Notes: a model not told the origin generated them from the sequence alone. DNA of 64,000 nt from Rhizobiales bacterium IMCC20636 (GCA_016865015.1 CP018226.1:1147001-1211000); one strand, 5' to 3'; counted from the first letter of the stretch, positions 46,460 to 56,392 are shown. Numbers and translations: made by a program.

Positions 46460-47116
46460 TTATTCGTCGCCGCTGTCGCTGGCTTCTGCGTCAGCACCTG
46501 CAACTGCGCCATCTTCGTCAGCAGCTTCCGAGTCCCCGTCATCCTCACTCTTGAGGGCGGCAGGTGAAGCAATTGTCGCGATGGTAAAGTCACGATCCGT
46601 AATGGTCGGAACAACGCCATCTGGCAATTTAACTGCAGAAATGTGCAATCCATCGCCAATATCAAGTCCGGTCAAATCCGCTTCCAGAGATTCCGGCACG
46701 GCATTACCAGGCACGTCACATTCGACTTCATGGCGAACAATGTTCAGCACACCGCCGCGGGTGAGGCCCGGTGAAGCTTCTTCATTGATAAAGTGCACTG
46801 GCACATTGACAGTCAATGTGCTGCCTTTGCCTACACGCAGGAAATCCACGTGGGTAACAAAGTCTTTGACAGGATCACGCTGCACGTCTTTGGCAATAAC
46901 CGAATGGATTTTACCATCAACGTCGAGGTTGATAACGCGGGCCATGAAACTACTGTCATTGGCAGCTAATGCTGTTTCTTTGGCAGGCAGGGCAATTGAA
47001 AGGGGTGGTTTTTTGTCGCCATAAATGACGCCAGGTACAAGACCTTCGCGACGCGTTGCTCGAGCAGCCCCCTTGCCAACTCGTTCCCGCGCCACCGCTT
47101 TGAGTTCATCACTCAT
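46460..47116 (-). CDS. rplY: 50S ribosomal protein L25, Ctc form
   Basis: 218 residues from ATG at 47116 ([18 protein letters not shown]), with GGAG upstream. The N-terminal L25 domain binds 5S rRNA ([30 protein letters not shown]); the C-terminal TL5 domain ([16 protein letters not shown]...) is followed by an acidic tail. Upstream gap 47117-47295 has a weak GCGGTC/GACCGC hairpin near 47188-47212 that may end the prs transcript. Confidence 0.95.
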   Translation of the reverse strand: MSDELKAVARERVGKGAARATRREGLVPGVIYGDKKPPLSIALPAKETALAANDSSFMARVINLDVDGKIHSVIAKDVQRDPVKDFVTHVDFLRVGKGSTLTVNVPVHFINEEASPGLTRGGVLNIVRHEVECDVPGNAVPESLEADLTGLDIGDGLHISAVKLPDGVVPTITDRDFTIATIASPAALKSEDDGDSEAADEDGAVAGADAEASDSGDE

Positions 47117-47295
47117 AGGAAGCACTCCGATTTTGTTTGATGAGGGCAGCAACGCCTGAATTTACGTCAAGCAACTACCCAGGTTATGCGGTCCCTCCAA
47201 GGGTGTGACCGCGTGGAGAGGTTATTAGGGGAGAGGTTTTAGAAACGCAAGGGTTTTATGGCTGTTTTGATGCCATTGCCTGTCGCAGGATTGGC

Positions 47296-48228
47296 TCAGT
47301 CAAACAGGCTTGATACCGATTTTTCCAGACTGGTTCTGGAGATCGCTTCGCCAATCAGTGTTGAAATTGGAATTGTGCGAATGTTGGAAGCTGATTGCAC
47401 GGCACCGGTCGGCTCGATGGAGTCGGTGATGACCAGTTCTTTCAGCTTTGATGCTGTCACCCTTGCGACCGCACCACCGGACAGGACACCATGGGTGATG
47501 TAGGCGCGAACCGAGGTTGCACCCTGTTCCTGAAGGGCGTCGGCTGCATTGCATAGCGTGCCGCCTGAATCCACGATGTCATCCACCAGAATACAGTCAT
47601 AGCCATCCACATCACCAATAATGTTCATGACCTCTGATTCACCAGGCCGGTCGCGCCGCTTGTCAACGATGGAAAGAGGGGCATCAATGCGTTTTGCCAC
47701 GGCGCGCGCGCGGACCACTCCGCCAACATCAGGTGAGACAACCATGATCTTTTTGTTGGGCATTCGGGATTTGATATCCCGTGCAAACAGGGGGGCTGAA
47801 AACAGATTGTCCGTCGGAATATCAAAGAAGCCCTGGATTTGGCCAGCATGCAAATCCAATGTCAGGACCCGGTCGGCTCCCGCTTCGGTGATAAGATTTG
47901 CGACCAGTTTGGCGGAGATTGGTGTGCGTGCCGATGGCTTCCTGTCCTGACGGGCATAACCAAAATAGGGCACAACAGCTGTAATACGTCTGGCTGACGA
48001 GCGGCGGGCCGCATCCATCAGAATCAGCAGTTCCATCAGATGGTCATTGGCAGGATAGCTGGTGGATTGCAGAACAAATACGTCCTCGCCACGTATGTTT
48101 TCCTGTATTTCAACGAAAATTTCCTGATCGGCGAAACGCCGGACGGAGCAATGCGCAAGGGGAATGTCCAAATACTCCGCCACCGACTTTGCGAGGGCAG
48201 GATTGGAATTACCGGCGATAAGTTTCAT
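47296..48228 (-). CDS. prs: Ribose-phosphate pyrophosphokinase
   Basis: 310 residues. [20 protein letters not shown] at the start, [10 protein letters not shown], the ATP loop [18 protein letters not shown], and the PRPP loop [18 protein letters not shown]. It makes PRPP for purine, pyrimidine, His and Trp synthesis and for the apt reaction encoded nearby. Follows a lipoprotein gene after 141 bp. Confidence 0.97.
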   Translation of the reverse strand: MKLIAGNSNPALAKSVAEYLDIPLAHCSVRRFADQEIFVEIQENIRGEDVFVLQSTSYPANDHLMELLILMDAARRSSARRITAVVPYFGYARQDRKPSARTPISAKLVANLITEAGADRVLTLDLHAGQIQGFFDIPTDNLFSAPLFARDIKSRMPNKKIMVVSPDVGGVVRARAVAKRIDAPLSIVDKRRDRPGESEVMNIIGDVDGYDCILVDDIVDSGGTLCNAADALQEQGATSVRAYITHGVLSGGAVARVTASKLKELVITDSIEPTGAVQSASNIRTIPISTLIGEAISRTSLEKSVSSLFD

Positions 48229-48369
48229 GGGGAACAGTCCTGAGGCGTGGCCAAGAGTGCGTATGGCGCTGCTTCTAGCAAGCTGCAGCGCTCAGTGTAA
48301 AGCTGGTAGAGCATGTTTTGCGATTTTACGGAAAATAAACCGGCAAATATGTTCAGTTCCACGCGCCCG

Positions 48370-48975
48370 CTACTGGAAAGGTACAATATCCCGGTTGTCC
48401 AGTTTGGGCGCTCCCAGTTCATTGTTGAGCCAGGAAATAATTGCTTCCATGGATTGGACAGCCAGCAGATCCAGTGATTCTGAATCGATGCTGTTCCAGC
48501 TTGCTGTTGCGTTGGGCGCCAATACCTGTCCGCTGATACGATGGGGTGCGGACCCGTTATTGGCACTGATGTCCCAAATATAGACGATGACCGTTCCCAG
48601 GGAATTCGAAGTTAAAGACAGGTAGCCCCGCACCAGATGGCTTTGTGTGGCATCTCCATTGGGAACCAGAAACATATTGCGCCGGAACGCCGACCGTCGC
48701 AGCGATTCAGACAGGCGGCTTTCGATGTTGCCGGGAATGCCCTCAATTGGCGCGAACCCGAGCCTTGCCAGCGAAGCGGGACCCGATGCACGCACTTTTG
48801 GCGCTGCGTCGATGGTCGCGATCTCTTCAGTCGTCACCGTGGGTTCGTAAACCTGACCCTGTGCTTCTGTTTCGGCCTTATCAAGATTTTCCTCAATCGT
48901 GCCAAGGCATGCGCTGAGGAAAACGCACAGAATACCGACCATAAAAACGCGACATGACGCAAACAATACATTCAT
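48370..48975 (-). CDS. Conserved lipoprotein of unknown function
   Basis: 201 residues. The lipobox is LSAC with Cys23 after a hydrophobic leader. The mature part has LARLGFAPIEGIPGNIESRL and VRGYLSLTSNSLGTVIVYIWD; the latter resembles periplasmic proteins with a beta-sandwich. 10 bp downstream of the creatinase-like gene, so likely co-transcribed. Function unknown. Confidence 0.75.
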   Translation of the reverse strand: MNVLFASCRVFMVGILCVFLSACLGTIEENLDKAETEAQGQVYEPTVTTEEIATIDAAPKVRASGPASLARLGFAPIEGIPGNIESRLSESLRRSAFRRNMFLVPNGDATQSHLVRGYLSLTSNSLGTVIVYIWDISANNGSAPHRISGQVLAPNATASWNSIDSESLDLLAVQSMEAIISWLNNELGAPKLDNRDIVPFQ

Positions 48976-48985
48976 GGACGGTGCT

Positions 48986-50143
48986 TTAGCCTTTCACCGT
49001 TACAAGTTCAATTGGCAATCGAGACAGGGATTCAGGCGCACCATCGGTGGTCAGATAGGTGCGTCCCAGTGTCATTGCCGTTTCAGTTTCGCTGTCCATT
49101 ATGATGATATGAAGGAAGAGGCTCATGTTTTTTCTGATGACAAACGGATTCTTGCGATAGAACATCGGTGTGTCGATCCAGGACGGTGCAAAACGCGCCC
49201 CAAGGGAATAGCCACAGGCATTAATGCGGTGTGGATGAAGGCCACGTTCATCCAGAACACTGGCATGGGCTTCGAAGACATCGCCAAACGTATGACCCGG
49301 GATCATCTGTTCTTCACAAGCTTCCAGAGCGATTTTGGCGGCGTCAAACAATTCAAGATGGCGCTGTGTCGGTGTACCAACCACAACTGTCCGCATCAAT
49401 GCACTGTGATAATTTTTCGAAGTGCCCGCAAATTCGAGGGTGACCTGATCCTGCTCTTCCAATGTGCGGCGACCGGATTTGGTGCGGCACAGCAAGGCAT
49501 CCTTGCCGGAACCGACAATAAATCCATTGCCTGGATAGCCGCCGCCGGCTGCAAACACCGATCCCTGCATGGCGGTCAGAATTTCAGCATCATTGGCACC
49601 GGGTTTGATGACCGCAAGACCCGCTTCAAAAGCGTTGTCGGCCATTTCTGCAGCTTCCCTGATATAGGCGATTTCAGCGTAGCTTTTCTGGACGCGCAGG
49701 GCGGGAATCAGTGTCGATGCATCTGTGAGGTTGGCAAAGCTTTTCAGCTTGTCGTCAACCTGTCGGCCATAAAACGCCGTCAATCCAGCCGTGTCGTATT
49801 CCACACCGATGTTTTCGCCGAGCATATCCAGCTTGTCCATCAGATCACGCAGTTGATTGACCGGGCCGGCTTCACCCCAGTCCATCCAGATATGGATGTC
49901 TTCAATGATCGATGTGTGTCTTGCCTGACGCAGATCCGGCATGCGGGTCAACAGGGACATATCGCCATTGGAGCGGACGATGAGGCATTGGAAAAAGCAG
50001 AATCCGAAGGAGTCAAATCCTGTCAGCCAATACATGCTTTCCTGGGAAAACAGCAGCATCGCATCCAGATTGTTCTCTTCCATGACGGCAAGCAAACGCT
50101 CACGTCGATGATCATATTCCTCGCGGGAAAAATGCAGGGTCAT
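48986..50143 (-). CDS. M24-fold creatinase/prolidase-like protein lacking metal ligands
   Basis: 385 residues. N-terminal creatinase domain (about 1-150: RRERLLAVMEENNLDAML, SMYWLTGFDSFGF) and C-terminal pita-bread domain (about 160-380). The five metal ligands of M24 peptidases are mostly replaced: QVTLEFAG and HSALMRT stand where DxG and DITRT should be, CGYSLGARF replaces GHGIG, and the last Glu positions are LHIII and TYLTT. It therefore resembles metal-free creatinase and the ectoine-hydrolase DoeA type. Reaction unknown. 18 bp after pgeF. Confidence 0.8.
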   Translation of the reverse strand: MTLHFSREEYDHRRERLLAVMEENNLDAMLLFSQESMYWLTGFDSFGFCFFQCLIVRSNGDMSLLTRMPDLRQARHTSIIEDIHIWMDWGEAGPVNQLRDLMDKLDMLGENIGVEYDTAGLTAFYGRQVDDKLKSFANLTDASTLIPALRVQKSYAEIAYIREAAEMADNAFEAGLAVIKPGANDAEILTAMQGSVFAAGGGYPGNGFIVGSGKDALLCRTKSGRRTLEEQDQVTLEFAGTSKNYHSALMRTVVVGTPTQRHLELFDAAKIALEACEEQMIPGHTFGDVFEAHASVLDERGLHPHRINACGYSLGARFAPSWIDTPMFYRKNPFVIRKNMSLFLHIIIMDSETETAMTLGRTYLTTDGAPESLSRLPIELVTVKG

Positions 50144-50161
50144 GAGCTTTCTCGCAGTTGA

Positions 50162-50950
50162 TCAGGTGATTGAAATTGCAGCTAGTTGACGGCCATAATC
50201 GGGCTCGTGTCGATGTGTGGTACGGCGATAGCTGAAAAACGCCGTTTCCTCAAGATAGGTACATTGACCGGTCCATTCGGCCTTGGCAAGTCCACAGGCG
50301 CTTAATCTGCCAACAATGTAAGCCGGCAGATCAAATTGAAAATGCCCATCCTTAGTGCCTGCAGCGAAGAATGTAGCGTTTTTTGGATCACTATCCAGGA
50401 ATATTTCGCGAAACTCAGCGCCGACTTCGTATGATTTCTGAGAGATCGTCGGGCCCAGAACCGCGCTGATGCATTCTCGCCTGGCACCGAGGGTTTCCAT
50501 TTGCGCAATTGTGCTTTCCAGCACACCGCCAACAGCACCTTTCCAACCGGAATGGGCTGCACCGATAATTCGGTTTTTAGCATCGGCAAACAGAACCGGA
50601 CCGCAATCAGCAGATCCGACCGCCAGAATGATGCCGGGTGTTGCCGTTGCCAATGCATCGCATTTTTCTGCTTCCCCATCTGGCCAGGGGCCGGTGACGA
50701 TTCGGCAGTCCGGGCTGTGAACCTGATATGGTGTGATCAATGGCTTGTCTTCGCCAACCAAGGTACGGGCCAGCACTTGCCGATTGTGCAGGACATGATC
50801 GCGAACATCATCGGAACCAACGCCGCAGTTCAGACTGTTGTAGATACCTTTTGAGATTCCGCCCTGACGGCCAAAGAAACCATGCAGGATGCCGCCGCTA
50901 TCAAGCGCAGCACTGGTTGTAAACGGGGCGGGTGTAAAACTGTTGTTCAT
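50162..50950 (-). CDS. pgeF: Purine nucleoside phosphorylase / laccase-domain protein (YfiH, PgeF)
   Basis: 262 residues from ATG at 50950 (MNNSFTPAPFTTSAALDS). Zinc-binding and family motifs: GFFGRQGGISKGIYNSLNCG, PYQVHSPDC, ADCGPVLFAD, AAHSGWKGAVGGVLE and SYRRTTHRHEPDYGRQL. Proteins of this family phosphorylyse purine nucleosides and edit peptidoglycan synthesis. 31 bp after midA in an lgt-midA-pgeF operon, a conserved rhizobial order. Confidence 0.92.
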   Translation of the reverse strand: MNNSFTPAPFTTSAALDSGGILHGFFGRQGGISKGIYNSLNCGVGSDDVRDHVLHNRQVLARTLVGEDKPLITPYQVHSPDCRIVTGPWPDGEAEKCDALATATPGIILAVGSADCGPVLFADAKNRIIGAAHSGWKGAVGGVLESTIAQMETLGARRECISAVLGPTISQKSYEVGAEFREIFLDSDPKNATFFAAGTKDGHFQFDLPAYIVGRLSACGLAKAEWTGQCTYLEETAFFSYRRTTHRHEPDYGRQLAAISIT

Positions 50951-50981
50951 GGCGACAGGTGACCGGATTGAAGCGGCAAAA

Positions 50982-52064
50982 TCAAGATGGTTTCTGAAAA
51001 CCCGGCAATGGAATGTCAAAACTTGTCGCCGCCAGCACCTTGAAGAGTGTTCCCATTTCATCGGGAGCGACCAAGCGGGTCACAGCCTGTTGCAGGCCAG
51101 TTTGCACATCCTCCGACTGATTTGCACCCAATTGGCCTGCTCTTTCCAGAAGCCCGAGATCCAGTAAAAAATTCATCTGACTCACCGGGCCGAACACGTG
51201 AATCCCTTCAGATTTGAAACTGTTTTGCAATGAGGTGAAATCTACCAAAGCTGTGAGATCGGCTTCTCCGGGGTGTTCCAGCGGGTCCACAGACCGATGA
51301 TCGGTGATCGCCTGAAATGTCACGCCGGTCTTGGGTTGGACATAGCCATAATCGATCATAAGGGCCGCTCCGCCATGCGCGCTGATCGTGGACGCCATGT
51401 GGTTGGCCATGTCGCTGCGTTCAGGCGACAGTTCAAACACGGTGCCGGTGGGCAAATCATCAATGTCAGGCTGAGCGAATTGCAGTGTGGTCGGAAGATC
51501 AACAAAGGCGAGGTTGTCCGTGCTGGAGGCCGTGACGTGGCGCTCGGCCACATAGTTTTCCGTTTTCACCAGAACATGGACGGGCAAGGCGTCAAAGAGT
51601 TCATTGGCAATCAGTAAAGTGGGGAGGTCGCTGTCCGGCAACGAATCATGCCAGCGTATAGGGCAGGGCAGGTGTGACAGTTTCTGTTTCTGGGAAGCGA
51701 CCAGAACCGGGCTGATATCAACCATGTCGATTTCCAGTCCCCGCAGAAAATCCGGTTCCAGGGCGATGCTGCGCAGACAATCCGCCATCAAAGTTCCGCG
51801 TCCGGGACCCAATTCGGCGAGGCGGGTTCGCGGCGGCCTGCCGAGCGCCTGCCATGCAGATATCAGCCAAGCGCCGATCAATTCACCAAACATCTGGCTG
51901 ACTTCAGGCGCGGTGGTGAAATCGCCTGCTGCGCCAAACGGATCGCGCGTCATATAGTAGCCGGAGACAGGATCCCCAAGGCACAGATTCATATAGCGCG
52001 ACAAGGGCATGGGTCCGGTCAGCGCAATATCTTCCAATATGCGGGTTTTGAGAGCAGGTATCAT
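50982..52064 (-). CDS. SAM-dependent methyltransferase, MidA/NDUFAF7 family
   Basis: 360 residues from ATG at 52064 (MIPALKTRILEDIALTGP). SAM-binding motif LAELGPGRGTLMADCLR, plus GDPVSGYYMTRDPFGAAGDFTTAPE and ANELFDALPVHV, all family hallmarks. The mitochondrial relative methylates an Arg of complex I; the bacterial target is not established. It starts 10 nt after the lgt stop. Confidence 0.92.
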   Translation of the reverse strand: MIPALKTRILEDIALTGPMPLSRYMNLCLGDPVSGYYMTRDPFGAAGDFTTAPEVSQMFGELIGAWLISAWQALGRPPRTRLAELGPGRGTLMADCLRSIALEPDFLRGLEIDMVDISPVLVASQKQKLSHLPCPIRWHDSLPDSDLPTLLIANELFDALPVHVLVKTENYVAERHVTASSTDNLAFVDLPTTLQFAQPDIDDLPTGTVFELSPERSDMANHMASTISAHGGAALMIDYGYVQPKTGVTFQAITDHRSVDPLEHPGEADLTALVDFTSLQNSFKSEGIHVFGPVSQMNFLLDLGLLERAGQLGANQSEDVQTGLQQAVTRLVAPDEMGTLFKVLAATSFDIPLPGFQKPS

Positions 52065-52074
52065 GACAGGCGTC

Positions 52075-52893
52075 TTACAGGCTTCGCTTGCGGGAGCCAA
52101 TGATGCCCCAAAGCCCAAGCGCAATCATCGGCAGTGACAGCAGCATGCCCATGGTCAATCCACCATTGAGAAACCCGATATGGGCATCGGGCTCACGGAA
52201 AAACTCAACTGTGAAACGGGACAGGCCATAGCCAGCTGTAAATGTGCCGGCAATCAGGCCTGGCTTCTTGAATGCGTGAAACAGATGCGCCAGTGCCCAC
52301 AACACAGCAAACAGGATGATGCCCTCCAGTGCGGCCTCATAGAGTTGGCTGGGATGGCGTGGCTCCGGACCGGCACCGGGGAAGACCATGGCCCAGGGCA
52401 CAGATGCGGGGCGGCCCCACAATTCTGCATTGATGAAATTCGCCAGACGGCCAAAGAACAGGCCAAAAGGGGTGCAGATGGCGCAGATATCAAGCAGTGA
52501 CCAGAGGCGCACGCCACGGCTGCGCGCAAACAGAATGATGGCCAGAATGGAGCCGATAAATCCGCCATGGAAGGACATTCCGCCCTGCCACAATTTGAAG
52601 GCTTCCAGCGGATTGTTGAGATAGACCTCGAAATTGTAGAACAACACATAGCCAATGCGGCCACCCAGAATGATGCCGAGTGTCATCCACAGCAAAAAAT
52701 CATCAAACGCTTCACGGGACATGGCTGGCGGGGCTGGCGCCCATAATTGCTCGTTCGAAATCATACGCCGCGCATACCACCAGCCCAGCAAAATTCCGGC
52801 AATGTAGCCAAGGGCGTACCAGCGAATGGCGAGGGGGCCGAATTCAATCAGCACCGGATCTATCATCGGGAAGGGTAAAATGAATGTAGGCAC
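52075..52893 (-). CDS. lgt: Prolipoprotein diacylglyceryl transferase
   Basis: About 272 residues from a probable GTG at 52893 (giving VPTFILPFPMIDPVLIEFG...); an ATG at 52944 adds 17 polar residues and an ATG at 52866 would trim 9. Seven hydrophobic helices. Signature GRLANFINAELWGRP, with RWYALGYIAGILLGWWY, and HPSQLYEA. It adds diacylglycerol to lipobox cysteines at the inner membrane, so it acts on the lipoproteins encoded in this window. Confidence 0.95.
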   Translation of the reverse strand: MPTFILPFPMIDPVLIEFGPLAIRWYALGYIAGILLGWWYARRMISNEQLWAPAPPAMSREAFDDFLLWMTLGIILGGRIGYVLFYNFEVYLNNPLEAFKLWQGGMSFHGGFIGSILAIILFARSRGVRLWSLLDICAICTPFGLFFGRLANFINAELWGRPASVPWAMVFPGAGPEPRHPSQLYEAALEGIILFAVLWALAHLFHAFKKPGLIAGTFTAGYGLSRFTVEFFREPDAHIGFLNGGLTMGMLLSLPMIALGLWGIIGSRKRSL

Positions 52894-53120
52894 TGGGGTG
52901 CAGACTCTTTCTGGATGATGAAACGGTCGAAGTCGATTTTTCATCGACTGGCAGCAATTACGCAGGAAATATAAGGACTTTCAAGTCTTGGTGACGCAGA
53001 TTGCTGGCGATGTGGACGGATCAGGCAAACCTGTCCTGCAATGTGTCGGGTGTTTTGTCGCGGAGTCTTGAGATTGGCGACAGAAAGACGCATATAAGTG
53101 GGACAACAAGGGAAACCATC

Positions 53121-53426
53121 ATGACTCAGAGTTCAGGCCGTTTGTTTGACGAAATCGCAAAATTGGCAACCGATGCTGCCGGTGTCGCCCAAGGTGTGCG
53201 CAGAGAAGCTGAAACAGCCGTGAAGAGCCAGTTTGAGCGGCTGCTGGCAGACATGGATCTGGTGCAGCGCGAAGATTTTGAGGCTGTTCGCGAGATGGCG
53301 ACAAAAGCGCGTGATGAGAATGATGCATTGCGCGCCGATCTGGAAGCGTTGCGCAATGAGATCTCCAGCCTGAAAGAGGCAAAACGCGTCACCAGCCGAA
53401 AACCGGCGGCCAAAAAGCCTGCCTGA
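53121..53426 (+). CDS. ubiK: UbiK-family ubiquinone accessory factor (BMFP)
   Basis: 101 residues from ATG at 53121 (MTQSSGRLFDEIAKLATDA). An amphipathic helix is followed by a coiled coil (VQREDFEAVREMATKARDEN, LRADLEALRNEI) and a Lys/Pro/Ala tail. Matches the BMFP/DUF526 family, which supports the UbiJ-UbiK lipid-binding step of ubiquinone synthesis. Divergent from lgt. Confidence 0.85.
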   Translation: MTQSSGRLFDEIAKLATDAAGVAQGVRREAETAVKSQFERLLADMDLVQREDFEAVREMATKARDENDALRADLEALRNEISSLKEAKRVTSRKPAAKKPA

Positions 53427-53528
53427 TTTGCACCCCGTTGCTGGAACCACAGAGCGGCCGATACTGTGCTGATTCGTCCACAGGAAAGGCCCCGTCAGCG
53501 CATAAATAGTATCGTCACATACTTGCCA

Positions 53529-53540
53529 CACTATATAGTG
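53529..53540. promoter_or_regulatory. 12-bp palindrome upstream of the YbjN gene
   Basis: CACTATATAGTG is a perfect palindrome 70 bp before the YbjN start. It could be part of a promoter (TATAGT) or an operator. Confidence 0.3.
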
Positions 53541-53610
53541 GGGAAAGGGTTGATTCTGACCCTGGAGAGTTTCTTGTTTTTACGGAATGAGACAGCAGCG
53601 GGAGTTTCCC

Positions 53611-54111
53611 ATGAGTATGCTCGACGTCGAATTGGATCGCGACGCAAACCCTGTGGATTTCATCGAGCAACTGGCCGGTCTTAATGATTGGGTTTTTGAG
53701 CGCTCTGGTGATGATGAAATAACCATTACTGTCGTCGGCAGCTGGTGCGACTATCATGTCTCCTTCTCCTGGATGGAGGAGGTGGAAGCGTTGCATCTTG
53801 CCTGTGCCTTTGATGCGAAGGTGACGAAGAAGCATCGCGGAGAGATCATTTGCCTGCTCGCGCTGGTCAATGAGCAACTCTGGATGGGACATTTTGACCT
53901 GTGGGCGGAAGAGGGCGTGGTGATGTTTCGTCAATCGCTCTTGTTGTCCGGTGGCGCAGAGCCAACCCATCAGCAACTGGAAGCCCTTTTGTCCGGTTCG
54001 GTTGAAGCGTGCGAGCGTTACTATCAGGCTTTCCAGTTCATTCTGTGGGCCGGGAAAACCGCACCTGATGCGCTTGCAGGTACCTTGTTTGAAACTGTTG
54101 GCGAGGCCTGA
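53611..54111 (+). CDS. YbjN-domain protein
   Basis: 166 residues from ATG at 53611 (MSMLDVELDRDANPVDF), with GGGAG about 6 nt upstream. Family text includes VGSWCDYHVSFSWMEEVEALHLACAFD and LLALVNEQLWMGHFDLW. The fold resembles type III secretion chaperones; function is unsettled. 6 bp before proC and probably co-transcribed. Confidence 0.88.
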   Translation: MSMLDVELDRDANPVDFIEQLAGLNDWVFERSGDDEITITVVGSWCDYHVSFSWMEEVEALHLACAFDAKVTKKHRGEIICLLALVNEQLWMGHFDLWAEEGVVMFRQSLLLSGGAEPTHQQLEALLSGSVEACERYYQAFQFILWAGKTAPDALAGTLFETVGEA

Positions 54112-54117
54112 ATCGCC

Positions 54118-54966
54118 ATGAGTGCTGGAATTAGCAAAGACAGACCATTGGTGCTGGTTGGTGCCGGCAAGATGGGCGGCGCTATGTTGCAGGGCTGGCT
54201 TGCCAACGGTCTGGCCGAGGGGGCTGTTCACGTTATTGACCCCGGTTTGAACGATATTCAACGCGCAGATTTGCAGGCTCAGGGCGTTGTGGTTCATGGC
54301 GGACCGGATGATGTTCCAACGCCGGGGCTTCTGATGCTGGCGATCAAACCGCAGATGATGGAAAAAGTACTGCCGGGACTGGCCGGATTTTCTGGTCGAT
54401 CAGATGCATCTGACATGATTGTGCTGTCGGTGGCTGCTGGCATAACGATTGCCACCCTGACCAAGACATTTGGCAACGAGGCGCTGGTGATCCGCTCCAT
54501 GCCAAACACACCGGCCCTGGTGGGGCGTGGCATAACCGGGCTTTATCCATCCCGTGACATGAACCCGGCGCAAAAAAGCTTTATCGCAGAGTTGCTGGAG
54601 GCGATTGGTAAAGTCGTCTGGGTCGACAGCGAAGACGATATCGATGTGGTCACCGCTGTATCGGGAAGTGGTCCTGCCTATGTGTTTCATTTGGTGGAGG
54701 CCATGACACAGGCGGGCATGGCGCTGGGATTATCTGAAGATGTCGCAACGATTTTGGCACGGGAAACCGTGTCCGGCGCAGGTGAGTTGCTGCACCAGTC
54801 GACTGATTCAGCTGAAACGCTGCGTGTCAACGTGACTTCGCCAAATGGGACGACTGCCGCTGGACTGGAGGTGTTGATGGCCTCTGACGGTCTGGCACCG
54901 GTAATAGAAAAGACAGTTCGGGCCGCACATAAACGGGCCATCGAGCTTGGCAAAGAAGGCAGTTAG
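54118..54966 (+). CDS. proC: Pyrroline-5-carboxylate reductase
   Basis: 282 residues. Rossmann loop LVGAGKMGGAMLQGWL, LAIKPQMM, RSMPNTPALVGRGITGL, and the C-terminal signature GSGPAYVFHLVEAMTQAG plus VTSPNGTTAAGLEVL. It makes proline from P5C with NAD(P)H in the cytosol. Confidence 0.97.
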   Translation: MSAGISKDRPLVLVGAGKMGGAMLQGWLANGLAEGAVHVIDPGLNDIQRADLQAQGVVVHGGPDDVPTPGLLMLAIKPQMMEKVLPGLAGFSGRSDASDMIVLSVAAGITIATLTKTFGNEALVIRSMPNTPALVGRGITGLYPSRDMNPAQKSFIAELLEAIGKVVWVDSEDDIDVVTAVSGSGPAYVFHLVEAMTQAGMALGLSEDVATILARETVSGAGELLHQSTDSAETLRVNVTSPNGTTAAGLEVLMASDGLAPVIEKTVRAAHKRAIELGKEGS

Positions 54967-54998
54967 CTAGCTCTGGATCAATCGACGGAATTTCACGG

Positions 54999-55346
54999 AT
55001 GAAACGCAAAGACGAGATCACTTTCGAAGATTTTCTGAAAGTCGACATTCGGACCGGCACTGTTGTGGAAGCGGAGCCGTACCCTGAAGCGCGAAACCCA
55101 TCCTTCAAAATGAAGATCGATTTTGGCGATGAAATCGGCATCAAAAAATCATCGGCGCAGATTACGGTCCACTACACACCCGAAACACTTTTGGGCCGAA
55201 AAGTCATGGCGGTTGTCAATTTTCCGCCACGACAGATCGGAAAGTTCATGTCCGAAGTTCTGACTTTGGGGGTTGAAGACGAAGACGGCGCTATTGTTCT
55301 GGCTGCTGTCGACCAGAATGTGCCGAACGGACAACCGTTGATCTAA
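54999..55346 (+). CDS. tRNA-binding protein, CsaA-like
   Basis: 115 residues forming one OB-fold tRNA-binding domain: FLKVDIRTGTVVEAEPYPEA, KIDFGDEIGIKKSSAQITVHY, VMAVVNFPPRQIGKFMSEVL. Same fold as the C-terminal domain of some Met-tRNA synthetases. Its TAA and the TAG of the convergent gene overlap by 4 bp. Confidence 0.9.
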   Translation: MKRKDEITFEDFLKVDIRTGTVVEAEPYPEARNPSFKMKIDFGDEIGIKKSSAQITVHYTPETLLGRKVMAVVNFPPRQIGKFMSEVLTLGVEDEDGAIVLAAVDQNVPNGQPLI

Positions 55347-56392
55347 TCAAGCTCATTTAGAAGGTTCTCGACCTCTTGTGAGCTTGTGGCAAAGCTGCAG
55401 ACAAGGCGCATCAGAGTCTTGTCGTCTTCCCGCAGATCATCGGGAATGTCTTCATCTGGCCAGGGATAGAAACTGGCACCGGCCTTTTGCAGCCGTTCAA
55501 TGTCTGCTGCATCGAAATAGGCAAAGACTTCATTCGCCTGAGGCATGAAAGGCACAGAGCTTTTGCCGCTGGCAGCAAGGCCGGTGGCCAGATTCGTGGC
55601 TTTTTCGTTGGCGTGTCTGGCGTTGTTGAGCCAGATATCATTGTCCAGCATGGCTAGAATCTGAGCTGCCATGAAACGTGGTTTGGAGAAATTCTGACCC
55701 ATTTGTTTTCGGATGTAACCAGCCTCAACACTTGATTCTCCGTTGAAGAAAATCAGCAAATCCGCTGCCCAGGCGCCGTTTTTGGTGAAGCCCAGTGACA
55801 GGCAGTCGACACCCGCCCGCCAGGTCAGATCTGCTGGCGAACAAGCCAGATGGGCGATGGCATTCGCAAACCGGGCACCATCCATATGAACTCCCAGACC
55901 GATTTGTTTGGCCAGAGAGGAGAGGTGGGCGACTTCCTGTTGCGTATAGATCTGGCCGAGTTCTGTTGCCTGTGTCAGGGACAGGCAGGTCAGACGACCT
56001 TGCCGTGAAACGCCTTCGGGGAATCGGGACAGTACGTTGGCGAGACCGTCCGCAGTCAGCTTGCCACCGGGGCCCGGCAGACCAAGAATTTTCAAACCGG
56101 GGCTGAGGCGTTCAGGGCCATTATATTCATCGACCATGACATGGGCGTTGGTGTGCGCCAGAGTGATTCCGCCGGGCTTGGCAAAATGGGCCAGAGCCAA
56201 GGCGTTGGCGGCAGAACCGGTTGCCACCATCAGGCTTTCAACGGGCGCTTCAAAAATGTCCGACAGTCTTGCATTTACGGCTGCGCTTAACGCATCGCCG
56301 CCATAGGCCGGTGCTATCTCCGGCCCAAGATCTGCCAAAGCCTGTTGAACCTGAGGGCAGGCACCTGCCCAATTGTCGCTTGCAAACATCAT
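55343..56392 (-). CDS. Low-specificity L-threonine aldolase family protein
   Basis: 349 residues, PLP fold type I. MFASDNWAGACPQVQQAL at the start, the hydrophobic HMDGARFANAIAHL and PLP-binding SLGFTKNGAW (Lys after FT) are diagnostic. It splits threonine or allo-threonine to glycine and acetaldehyde. Not part of the bufferin cluster, though on the same strand. Confidence 0.92.
   Translation of the reverse strand: MMFASDNWAGACPQVQQALADLGPEIAPAYGGDALSAAVNARLSDIFEAPVESLMVATGSAANALALAHFAKPGGITLAHTNAHVMVDEYNGPERLSPGLKILGLPGPGGKLTADGLANVLSRFPEGVSRQGRLTCLSLTQATELGQIYTQQEVAHLSSLAKQIGLGVHMDGARFANAIAHLACSPADLTWRAGVDCLSLGFTKNGAWAADLLIFFNGESSVEAGYIRKQMGQNFSKPRFMAAQILAMLDNDIWLNNARHANEKATNLATGLAASGKSSVPFMPQANEVFAYFDAADIERLQKAGASFYPWPDEDIPDDLREDDKTLMRLVCSFATSSQEVENLLNELD

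Noticed and set aside
48241-48369. Possible tRNA or small RNA near the prs start
   Set aside because: A GCGCTGC/GCAGCGC stem is present, but there is no cloverleaf or T-loop sequence.
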